Part shown: positions 11,241 to 24,200 of the stretch, piece after piece
Layout: each line of letters begins with the position of its first letter
How positions within the stretch are numbered: the stretch's first letter is position 1
NCBI RefSeq assembly: GCF_041296385.1
Contig: NC_091017.1
Location: 52,140,214 to 52,204,213 of the forward strand
DNA: 64,000 nucleotides
From: Aphelocoma coerulescens
Lineage: Eukaryota > Chordata > Aves > Passeriformes > Corvidae
Reading direction: 5' to 3'
The notes under the pieces: model-generated
What the model was told of the DNA's origin: nothing
The model's input: only the letters and a program-made list of their open reading frames with translations
The model's database searches: none
Made by a program: the position numbers and the translations under genes

Positions 11241-12250
11241 GAGGAAAGTTTCGTCTCGCCGGTGCTGTCCATTTAAAGTGCCGGGGAAGCAGCAGTTCCC
11301 GCGGTGTCACCAAGGCAGCGCCGCGGCGCAGGCGGGACGGCGGCACAGCCGGGACGGCGGCGCAGCCACGGGCCCTCGGCAGCCGCAGCTCTCCCGGGCA
11401 CAGCGAGCGCCCCGCCCCGCCCCGCCCGCAGCCAACCCGCGCCCGACACGTCATCGCGCGGCGCCGGCGGCGCGCCGGGCACGTGTGGAGTGTTGTGTCT
11501 GTCACCGCCATGGCGGTGCCGGAGCTGCTGCGGCAGCTGAGCCGCCGAGCCTGGGAGCCCGCGCTGGCCCGGGCGCACCGCGCCGCCGTCCTCATGGACG
11601 CGCCCTCCGCCGAGGCGCTGCACTGGGCCGGCGGGGCGGGCGAGCTGCTGGCGGCCGGGGCGCTGGCTGTCAGCGCGCTGTCCGCCGAGGCGGCGGTGCC
11701 GGCGGCGGTGGCCCGCGTCGTGTTGGTGGTGAGCGGGACGCTGCGGGGCGGCGCGGCGACCGCGGTGCGTGGCATGCTGGAGCAGGGCGCCGTGCGGCAC
11801 TGCGTGCTGGTGTGCGGCGACGAGGCAGAGGGCGGCGGGGCGGCCGAGCTGGAGGAGACCTTGCGGCGGTGGATGGGCGAGGGCGGCTGCGCCGAGGTGG
11901 TGCTGCGGGGCCCGCCGCTCCTGGCGCCCGTCTCGGCGGAGCTCTGCCTGCTGCCCGCTCTGTCAGCGCTTCTCCCGCCGCTGCCCGGCCCCGGCGGCCC
12001 CGGCCCCGCAGAGGTCGGGCTGGGTGCGCTGCCCGCCGGGCTGCGGGCGGCGGTGCGGTCCCTGGTGGGCGACCTCGACTCTCTCTTCACCGCCCTGGGC
12101 CTGCGGGAGGAGAGCTTCGCTGTGGGGACCTTCAGCAGGGTCGTTGCCGCTGAGTTGGCAAGCTACGCCCCAGCCAGAAACAGGAGGAGGACAGCCACCA
12201 ACAAGGCCTCTGTCATCTTTGTGGACAGGACGTTGGACCTCGCTGGTAAG
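11240..12250. promoter_or_regulatory. SCFD2: CpG island over the SCFD2 promoter and first exon
   Basis: This GC- and CpG-rich block begins about 270 bases upstream of the SCFD2 start codon and covers all of coding exon 1. Upstream of the ATG are a run of GC boxes (CCGCCCC-type, about 11409-11430), a CRE/UPRE-like CACGTCAT at 11447-11454, and a perfect palindromic E-box CACGTG at 11480-11485. No TATA box is seen. Which sites are bound, and the exact start of transcription, are not known from the sequence. Confidence 0.85.
11510..12245 (+). CDS. SCFD2: SCFD2 coding exon 1
   Basis: This exon holds 245 codons plus one base, starting MAVPELLRQLSRRAWEPAL. The ATG lies in a strong context (CACCGCCATGG) and aligns with the family N-terminus; an open frame continues upstream but without an ATG. 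The first 180 or so residues are Ala/Gly/Leu-rich because of very high GC, while the last 50 are strongly conserved, through VIFVDRTLDLAG. The donor G|GTAAGA at 12246 leaves phase 1. The exon appears about 60 residues shorter than its mammalian counterpart, mainly through a shorter middle. The frame would remain open into the intron until 12433 if the donor were not used. Confidence 0.94.
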
Positions 12251-15200
12251 AAATCTGCAGCTGGTATGGGCTGTCATTCTAGGGGACCCATGCCCACCCC
12301 ACCGGGAGGGTGTCAGATAGTTATGGGAACCCTGGTGACCTGGCATTACCAAAAGTCCATATTCCACTTGGTACCGTGCTCCTCCCATCGGTATATAGCT
12401 CCAGTTCCGGGTCCTGGATGGGATTGCTCTTGAGATCTGGTCTCCTAGAATACACTTGTTGGGTGGTTACTAGGCAGTCATGACAGGTTTCTGGGCTTCT
12501 TCTGAAGCTTGGAGAAACATGTCTGGGTTCAAAGCGGTAGTTACCACAAGTTTGACGTTGTCCTGCTCCAGTAGGAAAACTCCAGCATTCTGCTGGTGAT
12601 ACCCAATGTCCTTTCTAATCCAAAACAGCTATTACCGTGTGGCATATGTATATTGTAATCTTTTGTCCCAGTGTCAGTTTTTGTGCTTCTTGGATTAAAA
12701 GCACTGCAGCTACCACTGCTCTCAAGCATCCAGATCATCCATTACTCACATTGTCCAGTTGTTTTGAAAAGTACCTTACAGGCTTCTTCCATGACCCCAA
12801 ACGCTGTGCCAGTACCCCTAGTGCCAGGTGCATCCTTTCATGCAGAAATAACTCACATGGTTTTGTTAAGTGGTGATCCCTGATGGTGGCCACAGTGGCC
12901 ACAAAGTCATACTTAACTGCCTGATGAACTGGTGCTGCCTTCCAAATGAGGAGAAAAGTTGGCATAACTGAGCTGGTTACTCTCCTATTCTTCTTGGTTC
13001 ATGTTTAGTATGATCTTCCACGATAAGCAGTGTGCAGTTCCATTCCATAGGCTAGTGGTTTGAAGAGTAATCATTGTATTAACCCACCAGGTGTGCAAAC
13101 AGTTCTTCATCTGGCAACAGTGGGAGCATGTTTAACCCCATGGCCATGATGGTTGCTTGCACATCCTTGTATCCCAGTGGGTCATAGAAATGAAGAGTAA
13201 AGCAGAAGGCTCTGCTGGAAATCCAAGGGTTTCTTTCTAGCGCTTCCATTTTGCTGCAAACTAGAGACCCTAACTGTGCCTGTGTGCCACCTTGAGGTGT
13301 GCAGGAAACAATCTGCGTGTTTCAGACTGAGCCTTATGGATTTCTGTGAAGCATCCAATGCATCTACTTGTCACTCTTATCTTTGTATCTGTCTAAGAAG
13401 ATACACATCTCTGTATAACCCTTAGCCCTATCTATGTGCCTGGAAGTGTTTCTGTGCATATGTGTATTGATGTAGGAATGGCTGCACTTGCTATCCCCGT
13501 CATACATACCTTCTGCTGGCATGCACGGAGTGTGGGCCTGGTTCTGTTTGTAGTCAATAATTTGGGTCATAATTTTTTGCCACCACGTGTCATGTAGCAA
13601 GCATTTGCCACAATGTTGCACCCTGCAGCTCATCTGTTTCTGAGTTTTCCTCTGCATCGTTTTTCCTCCCATAATTTTGCCATTGTGTATCCTTGCACAG
13701 ATGTAGGGTTCATAGCTGTCAACAATGTGCTAAAGAGCAGCTATGGATCTGGGCAGTTAATGCTGTGCTGGGGTTGGGAAGATTGATCGGAAGACTGCAG
13801 GAGAGTGGACTTGGATAAGGAGCCTTAAAGTGAAATTGTGAGAAGAGTGTTGGTTTTGGGTGGGAACTGGGCAAGGATTTATGCTCTCAGATGGTGAGAA
13901 GAAGTAAAAACAGAAAAAAGAACCAGATGTGGGGTGACAAGGAGCTGCCTGACAAGGAGACTCTTGAGAAGGTATGAAGAGAGATAATTGTTACCAGCTT
14001 AAACCTGGGAAGTGTGAAATCTTGTACTTCAGTAGGAGAAGGATTTTTGGAGATAACAGCAGGGCTGTAGTGGCACAGCTTTGGAAGGAAACATCCAAGC
14101 TCTTGGAGTAAGGATGAGAAATTACAGGATTTATTTTTTAAAGATTCTGTTCTCACTGTCCATAAATGAAATGAAGATCCCTTCATGCAACATTCTTTTG
14201 CTATGAACAAATGTCTCCAGAATTCATTGGTAATTTCACAGAGTTATTCCTATGCTTTGGACATGATACTCTTGCTATCAAGTACAATGCAAATGGAAGG
14301 AAGAAAAATCCAGTGCATTTCAGAGGCAAAGCTCTATATGGACCTGGATTTAGTGCCATGCAATGAGATTTGTTTCATTGGTTTGTTAAAAACTGTACAG
14401 TAAAAAAATAGACACATGCAACTCCCAGCATTGAAATTGTGAAATCAGTTTTAAAGAAAATGGAAATGGTAGAAGTTGTACCCAAGACCTTAATTTTCTT
14501 AGGCATATCCAGCGTATTACATGCTTTCTTCCCTGGCTCTGTACCTGTGGCTCCACTTCTTGGCTTCAGGTGAATGAGTCTGTTGAGTTTCATTCAGCCT
14601 TACACTTTGGAAAAGCTAGGGCTTCCTCTCTGCAAGTTTTCAGTTTGGTATTGGCAGCTGGGCCACTGGATCTTTTTTTCAAGCTATGATATGTATTTGC
14701 AGTCAGCAGTGTAAAAATAAGTAATTTTTCTTTTGAAGTGACAACTCAGTGCAGCTAGAAGCCTTCGACTTAGACTTTCTCATTTGGAGCTCATTTCAAA
14801 CAACTTTTTTAATCTTCCTTCTCTAAAGATGCAAGATTTTGGATTTGATTTGTGTCATATTGATATCTGAATCTTGTCCAGAGTGTGGGCTGTAGAAATG
14901 GCTGTTGGTTATGTGTCCATGAATTATGAGAATGCTTTCATATTCCGCAGCACTTCCACAACAGCCTGGAAGTTCACTAAGAGCAGGTGCTGGGCTGCTT
15001 TCTAATTAAGTCAGGCTTCTGCTTTGACCAAGGAGACTTTGAATCCCTCTGAGTAGACTATCAGAAGGCAAGTATTTTCTAGCTCAAAGGCCTGAATGTA
15101 GTACAGGTTTAGGTAGCTCTAGATGATTTCTAGAAGAGTTGCAGTTATAGATGTCTTATTTGTTAGCTCGTGTTCCATTCTTACCTAGAACTCTATTGAA

Positions 15201-18200
15201 TTCTTTCTATATTATATTTTTTTGTATGTTCAGCGTTGCTTATGCACACTGTATTTTGTTTGCCTATGTATTAATGTCCACTACTCTGCTTTAAAAAGCA
15301 GAATAAATCCTCCCAGCTAGAGGAGTACCCTGATAAGCAACACTGGTTAAAAGTCAGAGCTAACTGATAAGCACCTTAATTCCTCGCAATTTTCTTCCTC
15401 TAATATCTGCAGCCCTAAATATCTGTGTTGTGGTGCCACATTGTAACTCCGTCCTCCTTCCATGTGTTTGTTGGTTACCACCTTGCCAGCATTCATACCT
15501 TTTATGGAGTAGTATTTTGCAGTTTCCCAGGTTTCTGCTTTCATGTGTTAAGCTCATTGATACCTTTCAGATACTGGTGTTCGGAACAGCTTGACAGATT
15601 TCTCTTCCCACTCTTTCAAGCTTTGCAGCTATTTGGGATCTGGGTCTCGCCCACTGGTGTGTGGGGCTAATTTTGAAATTCAATACAGTGAGCAAAAGAC
15701 AGAGAAGAGTGAATAGCAGGGGGTGCCTGTGCAGTTACTCTATAGTTTTGAATAATAACCTTTGTATAGGTGTTCTTGAAGTTGGATATTTCAATGCTGT
15801 CAGCAGCAGCACTTTATCATCTTTAGCACTGTTGCATTTGTCTGTCAAAATCATGGGAATGTTTCCCAAGAGACAAGGCTGCAAACTTGCGTTTAAATTT
15901 CTGTATCCCCTCCCTCACTGTCAGCTAGGCATCGTCTTTGCATCAGACCTTTGTGCTGGTTGTAATGTTTTCAGCATTTGAAGAGATACAAAAGGCACAG
16001 TTAGGTGCTCATCAATGAAGTGCAGGTACTATTCTGTTTTGGTGTCTGGGAGCAGCCACAGTGATGAGAAAGTCATAGGATGCCTTTATCGTTCTACATA
16101 ATTCATAGTGGAGAATGAGAGTGTAGCCTAACATAGGCCCATGCCTTTCTGGTAAAGGCTGATTCTGACTAATCTCTCTTTTGGATTATTTTTGTTCTAA
16201 AGCATTTGTTTGTAATTGTCTCTTTTTTTCATTATATTTATCACATTTCTAATTTGGAGTGCTTTACTCATGCTCTTTTTGTTTGCAGCATCTTCCAGGT
16301 TGATGCATTAGTGGATTGACACTAATATCTTTTTAGAGGAAATGAACCCATGATTTTTTCTTCCTTACCATCTAAGCTGAGGCCTTGAAAACATAAATAC
16401 TGAGGCTTGTAGAGTACAGTAGTCCCCTTTTTGTGAACTAGACTGGGGCTTCGACATAGGAAGCAACTGATGCTTAAATTATTATGGTTACTTGAGGTTG
16501 AGACTGTGCTGTGAGGAGTGATGGCTGCTGAAAATATTCAAGTGTGAGCACACTACTGCACGTCAGGATGCAGCTTCTGCTATGGCATGGCAGCTTCTGC
16601 TGTGGCATGCATCTTCTGTAAAGATTTGGCTATCATGGAATAAGCCCACAAATTTTTATAATAGGTTTCTAAATGCTTCAGGCATTATATTTGTTATAGA
16701 GGCTTTACAGAGAGAAGAAAATAAATGGAATGAGTTTTTCTTGTTAAAAGAAAAATGCAGGTGACTAGATCAGTGCAGAGGATTTAGAAATTACAAGAGC
16801 CTTGAACAGGTAAAGTGTTCCTCATCTCCAAATTTGCTGCTCTTTACATAGACAGTTGCAAGACTGTGAGAGATGGGTAATCTGTCATATTTTTATGTCA
16901 GTATGCTAATGCTACTGGGCTTGGTTGTGGACTTCTGTGATCCTCCTGCTGGACTGCAGATTGGTTTTTGGGTTTTGGAGGAGGGAGGAGTTGTGGTGCT
17001 TTTTTGTTGGTTAAGATTCAATGGTCAGCTTAATGGGTTAGGTAGCTGGCTGCTTTGGTATTATTTCATCTGTACAGCGGAGAATGTAGATCTGTCTTTT
17101 GGCAAGGTGGAGGAATACTCTAGTTTCCTTTAACGCTGCCCAGTTGTTCCTGGGAACATACAGGCTGCTTTTCAGTGCTGTTTAACAAAGTCATCTTAAT
17201 CTAACACTGGATTAAAAGAGTATGTCAAAACATTGATAAGGAACTGGAGCTCTAAGTATCTATCTTTTTTCAAGGAAATAGGTGTAAACGTTTCTGTCTT
17301 CTGACATTTTAAACCCTGTTCTCACAGAGGTCACGTGTTCCCTAAGAAAGGTACCTCACAGGAATTGTCCCACTAGAGTTATTTAGTGTAAAGTCTTTCC
17401 AGTTGGTGGTATTATTCAGAAAAGTATTGAGTGGGTGTGCAGTGTTGAAACATCATGAAAACTAGGATGGGTTTGTCCATGTATCTTTCAAAATCACCTG
17501 TCCTGAACTGATCTATCTATAAAGTAGGTAAAACAGCAGATGTTGAGAAAGCTTGATAGTGAGGCCAAGATATGCTTTCCATACTGTTTAGGTGCATACT
17601 GACTTACATTTAAGCACTCATGGAAGGACAAGTCACCAGTAGAAATTAGCTGCATTAATTGTTGGCGAGTGAGCACTAAAGAACTGTTTTCTAAATCAAG
17701 CTCCTCATGTTTAGCAACTGACTTTAAAGTCTTCCCATTGCCCAAGCTCTCATTTTGTTTCTGTGGCATGCAGTTGTTCCTTAAATGTGCTATTTTTTTG
17801 TTTTGTTTTGATTTTGAACCAAACAGTACAGCTAGTAGGAGAAAGTATGAATAGGAGTACAAGTGGTGTGATACAGCACTGGTAATGGGCTTAGGAAAAT
17901 ATTTTCTTGTATGCCTGTCATTAATGCCTTTCTGGGGGAAGCAGGGGGGGTAGTTAGTGAGTTCCTGGCTGCTATTAAAGAATTGGTTGGTTGACTTTGC
18001 AAATTGTCAGCTGCACAGCTGCAACTTGTATAAAATGTCACCTATTTCAGTTTGTAACTTATAATGTAAAGAAGAAGTGAAATTAGAACAGTATCATATA
18101 TGAGTTCTTGTATCCTGAAAGCCAGATGTTAGCCTGGCATGAAAACTCCTATTTTGCAGTGGTCAGATAACTTCTTATCACATGAACGCTCGATCTGTCT

Positions 18201-21200
18201 GTACGTTGGCAGCATTAAAAACCGTCACCTGCCTTGAACACTGTTGGTCACGAGAAGCTGTGAGCAGAGAGGATCAAAACTAGTCCCATGCACCCTTCTG
18301 AAGTCAGTGCAGTTGGAAAGTGACTCCCTGGGATTTCCTGTCCTAGTCTTGTGAAGTTTAACTGTCTTTTCAGGCTTGGTTGATTTATGCAGTTGATGGG
18401 GGGGGGGATGGTGACTTTTAAAACCTCCAGTAGATGTTTTGTGTTTGATTTGATGAGGCATGGCAAAAGCCAGTAGTGCCTGTGGACCAGTGGAAACCTC
18501 CAAGAAGTAACAGTTGTGGGAAAGAGACAGAGATGGGACTGGCTGTTTGTGGAAGCAGCTCGGGTACTCTGAGTCTTCCCCCTATGCCAAGAGGAAAGGA
18601 GGGATGTTAATAATTAATGTGGGTTTATTTGCATTTGAGGTGTTTCTAGTTTAGCCAAATGTCTTGTCTAGCTAAGTGTTGCTTGCATGCAGCGTGTGTG
18701 AAGAGACAGATGTTGCTTCCAGTACATGGGGTGGAGGTTCAGTAGTTTACCATTGGTTTTCCCTGTGCAGCTTTGTGAGTGTTGCAGTGTGCCTTACACG
18801 TGACTGATCTACTAAGAAGAATGCAGGGATTTTGTAGAGCAAGGTTGCTTAGGGAGTCACAAAGACAACCCAGCTCATTCCATGTGTACTTCACTGGTGT
18901 AACTCTGGCTGGGAATGGTAGAAAAGAAAGTTGCTGTCATTCTGTAATTGTTGCAGGCTTTGGTGAAACAAATGGGTAATAAATCAGCTGAGTGCTCAGA
19001 TGTCTACACTGCAGTACCATCCCGTGCTGGACACATATGCCTTCTTTGCTTTCTGTGGATAAAAGCATTGCCAGCAGAGAGTTTGACTTCACTTTGCTCT
19101 TCCATTCTCATCCTTCCATCTCTTTTCATCTTCTTCTGCAATACAGAATAGTGGATAAACCATGGAAAGCCACGGTTTACAGCCTGGATACCTGGCTGCT
19201 GTAGAATTGCTGGAGACAGTCTTCTGCTTATCCAAGAGCACTTAATAATCTGACCTCACTAATGTTCTTGATGTAAGGGTCTTTTTTTTGGATTTATGGA
19301 GCATGTAAAGCTAATTCAGCTGTTGGAACAGATTTTCTCTGTCTTTGGAAATGATGAAAACGTAAGAGCAGATAGCTGCCACACAGACACACTTAGATGG
19401 AGTGGGACCATAGCCTGAGACAACTTTTTCCTGCTTCAAAAGTTCCTGGTTTTCTGTGATGAAAGCCAGGAGAACAATACTAAGCTCAGCACTGCTGTCC
19501 AGCCCTGTGTTGATGGCTGAACCGTAGCCTAAGTGGCAAAATACAAATACCTTCAACATGTTCCTGATCTAAAGGCAATAAGGTTTCTGGTCCCTCTCTC
19601 TTGACTTTTTTATCTGTAGTGTGTGTCATGTTTTTCTGCTTTGAATTGGCTCACAGCCCTAATATTTTCTAAGTTGGTTGTAGAGCCTGCGTTGAGAGTT
19701 CATGAATGGAAAGAAAAGCATGTGTGTTTGAAATCAGGAAAATTGAAGAAAACATGCCAGCTGGAGTTCAGAGTTTCTCTTGGAATATGGTCAAATGGAC
19801 ATTTTATACTCTGTAACTTGGGTTGGTTTAGTTATTTCATGTTTATTTCACCTGAGCTGCCCTCGGTTTATATAAAAGTGATGATCTTGATAGTGGCATA
19901 TCATTGGTAATTGTTTATTTTAGTATTAGGCTGGTCTGTCTGGGTAGCTGTTTATGCAACTTGTATACAGTCCTTTCAAGCACAGCCCTATTAGTTTAGG
20001 TAGAAAAGTACAGTATGCATGTGAGTGTATATATAAATATTTGCCTGCTTTTTTAAATAACCATCACAAATATTATTTAACAACTTCCTTAGGCAAAGAA
20101 AAATGTTTTTCATGTCTAAGTGTAAAATCAGTGAATATCTTAACAGCTGTAAAACTAAGTCTAATTTGTACTTTTAAAATGAATCTTTCTGAAATGTTTT
20201 AAGTGCTTTTAACTTTACGTATTCTAGAAATCAATTGTATTTTTGCAGCAAAATGTTTTTGAGAAGCTAAGTGTGATCTTGATGTTATGAATACTAGTGT
20301 CCTTTTCCCCAAAACGTGGTTATTTTCTTCTCAATTCCTTGTGTTTGTTTATTTTTCTAGTTATGTACCTGATAGTTTTTGGGTCCTTTTTTTTTTTTCC
20401 CCTCAGGAGCAGTTGGTCATCATGGTGACAATCTTGCAGAGAAGATTCTTTCTGTGCTTCCCAAACTTCCTGGCCACAAGACCGATGTGATGGTTAACAT
20501 GGTGGAACTTACAGCACTGCAGACTTCAGATGAAACTTGCACTGTTATAGCACCTGGCTGCTTAGCACAACCAAAGTAAACATTCTTTTCTTCTTTCTTT
20601 TTTTTTTTTTTTAGTGTTGAATATGTTTGTTATCTCTGTGTGAAAAAATGAACAGAGAACAAGTCTTTAAAAAAACTAAAGAAAACACTCAAACTTAGAG
20701 CAAAACCCCATCTGGTCATAATTCTGCTGGAATTTAATAGCCTATATGTGTGCATTAAGTGAGTAGGCCAGATAAGACTTCCAAAAGTGGGAGAATCTCA
20801 AGACCTTTTAGATTTGGGTTGTTTAAATTGCTGTAGATTACTGTAGCACAAATCAGTACAGGTTAACACCAAGAATTCTACTTGTGACATTTCTTTTTCT
20901 GCCTAAGTAATAGGTCATGCAAACAGGTAGTTCTCAATGGTGACATTGTTTTCCCATAAGCCTCTTCATAAAGTTAGCTGGATGCTGAATTTTTGTTAGA
21001 GTACATGTTAATTTAAGGTCTTATCCCCGTTTTCAAACACAGTACCTGTGGAGAAGGACAATAAGGCACAAATTCAGGTATACAGACAGCTTCACGAGGG
21101 ACTGATGTTTGCCTAAACAAGAACAACCTAAAAGCTGTAACTTCAGACAGTTGTACTTAGCTATGTATAATGTGTAGCTAAGACTTTACAAGCAAAGTGC

Positions 21201-24200
21201 ATCAGATTTGATGTTTCACTTTCTAAATTTAGTTGTCCAAACCAAAACTTTCCTGCAGCTTCTGTTACTATGCAAAACCAGAGAAACATACCAGGTGCTG
21301 GTTTCATTCCACAAAAAAATTTTCTCAGCAGTGCTCTAGAAATTAATGCAGGGCAAAGGAGATTAAAAGTTCTTTCTCTTTTACTATAATGCTCTTCTCA
21401 TATATTAGAAAATGTTTTTTCAAGATGGGCTATCTAATATAGTTCCTATTCTTCTCTTTTGACTCATTTTGTGATTTCACACCGGCACTGTATCCTTCTC
21501 CTTCCTTTCCCCCCAACAAAGTTTTCAAAGATTTCCACCTTTAGCAACATATGGTCTTTATTTTCTGAGAGCCTCCAGATTCTTTGTCACCTTCCATCTC
21601 CCACATGTGCTGTAACTGGGTCCAGTTTCTAGGTTTTGCATTGCATACCTTTCTTCTTCCATAGAAGTTGGAGAGAAAACATTTCCTCATAGAGATGGAC
21701 TCAGTTGTAACTTACTGCCAGGGTGACTAGCTTAAATAAAATTTGATCTGGTTTGCTTCTCACTGCCTGCTTTCCAGCTGATTCCTAAAGTAGAAGTGAG
21801 ATATCCTCAAAGATCTATCTACATAGCAAAATGAAGAGGTCATTGTCCTTAGTAGAGTTCTGTGGTAGCTGTTCATGCTAACTGTGAGTAAATATCAGAA
21901 ACAAAGAAAATTCTGTCAGTGTGGACTATGGAAAAAAAATAGGTATTTACTGCCCTGAGATTGTTGGCCTGTGCTACCACTCCATTGTTTCTTCCATTAC
22001 TGACATTAAGGAGACTAAAGGTAGTGCTGGTATGACTTCACATGGCTAAATTATGACTTCAGTCATGTATTCATGTTTTTAGGAACAGCTGACAGAGTTC
22101 CACTATGTTCTAAGGTGGCTAGTAGTATATATGTACATCGAGGTTTGTTTGCCTATTTGCTGGCTAATGGGAAGGTGTCCTCTGTTAACAGTAGTTAGTC
22201 TTAATATATTTTTCAAAGTCTTATGTGGACACAGCTGGTTAAAGAACAGCAGGATTTGGCTACAAGATGCAAGTGTGGCAAAGCTGGAAGATAGCAGCTG
22301 ATACGTGGTACCAAAACAGTGGTGCAATTAACACCCCAGTCTGTAACAGCTTCTCCAAAATACCCTCCTTCTAAAAAGGCATGGTACAGAATCTGTTACA
22401 CTGGAAGTTTTTAGGAACAGATCAGGCAAATATTTTAAATAGTCTTAATCTTGCCTTGGAACAATGCAAAGGGACTACACAACCTCTGAAAATCCCTCTT
22501 GTGATCGGGGTTCACAACTGAAGAAGAGTTGTGGGCCATATAAGAGTCTCCAAACTCCAAGGAAAGTGACAATGTGATGTTCAGCCTTCATTCACTTCTT
22601 CTCCAGCTATATAATGATCAGGAATAGTGTCTAGTTTAAAATAGGCACTTCCAAACTAGCTTAAGACAGTTGATGAAGAGTGCTTGAAACCATAACAGTG
22701 GCTGAATGTGTGGCTGAAGGTGGTAATTTCCGTTCTGTTCAACAGGACTATTTTCAGTGTTGGATTATAAATGCTAACATTAATCACCTTTGCTAGTGTA
22801 AAATGGTTGTTTTTCTGAAGCACTGAAATGGACTAAAGATTCCCATCAGTAAATTTCTGTGTCAATTCCATAAGAAAGTCCTGGGGATGTTCTCAATTTC
22901 TCATCAACTTGGTTGTTGCCCTTGGTAACTGGCTCGAAAGTGTTTCTTGTAATTGAAAACTCAAGTCTTCATTTATGTTTGTATATGTTGCATTGCAAGG
23001 AGTGTTCCTCTGCTTGTAAATTTTCTGTTTACTCTGGAGTGAAAGTGCCAGCCTTTTCCCCAGAGACATGACCAGTGACTTCAGTTACACCCAAATGAAA
23101 TGTGTGGGGACTCTATCACATGAAATTTTGTGATCACACTGTAGCATTTCAGACTCACATATTCAGAGTATTTTTAAAATGTTTTCACTGTTTTCTCTCA
23201 AGTAATATTTGAGCATGCTGTGGTGAGGGGAGAGAGAGAGTCTGGTCCTTGCATACAGCTTGCTATATTTAACTTCTCTTATGGAATGCCACTCCAGCAG
23301 GAACATCTGGGCTGAATTACAGAGTTAGCAAACAGAATTAATGAATAATTTATGGTTGGTGTGGTGAAATAAAGCAGGGTTCTTTTCTCAAATCTAAGGA
23401 AATAATGGGCTTCTTTAAAGATTTAGATGAAAATGTAAATGCCATATGCTGCTTGAATTACTGTACTTTGAAGGTGCTCTCTTTGTGAGGAAGGGAATTT
23501 CTTAAACCAGCCCAAACTATTCTACAGTTCTTGATTTTTTTTTTTTAGTCTCATTACCCTCAAAAATCTCACAAAGTAATTGTTTGCCCTACTGTAGTCA
23601 CTGACATGTTACTGTTCCAGTGTGGATGACAGTAGAGTTATGCTCTTCGAGAACTGTGTCAAAATATTTTATTCATTTTTATATACAGATAGATGTACAT
23701 AGCAGAAGAGAAACAGTTCATAGGTATTTAGCTAAAGACATCCACTCTTGATCAGAACTGCTGGTTTCTGATTCAGAAAAGCAGGAGCCATCCTGTTGTT
23801 TCAAACAAATTATGCATAATAGAAACGAAATTGTAGTGAAAGCTTAGTGGTAGGCATGATTTGAAAAAATTGATTACAGTTCTCTTGCTGGTCTTTGTAT
23901 TTTGATAACTCATAGAGTGTTTTTGGAGGAATTCTTCCAAATTTCAGCTTCTGATTTTAAGCATGCATGTAGTGGCTTCTAGGTGTTGTCTGTTTGGATG
24001 AATGTCAAGCTCTGTGTGTTTGTGAGCAATCCATCCCGCACTTTGATAACATCGTGGCCACATTGTTTCTCAAAGCACCCATCTTGTGTTTTTAAGATCT
24101 CTTTTTAGCATGTTGAAGCATCTTGCTGTCAGTAATTAGTTTATCTCGATGAAGGTTTATCTTTTCCACATCTTGCAAGCTGGGAGCTGAGGCGCATGAA

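Noticed and set aside
11197..12388. Frames antisense to, or in other registers of, SCFD2 exon 1 (up to 304 codons)
   Set aside because: Low-complexity products from the CpG island. The SCFD2 register alone carries conserved family motifs and correct splice phases.
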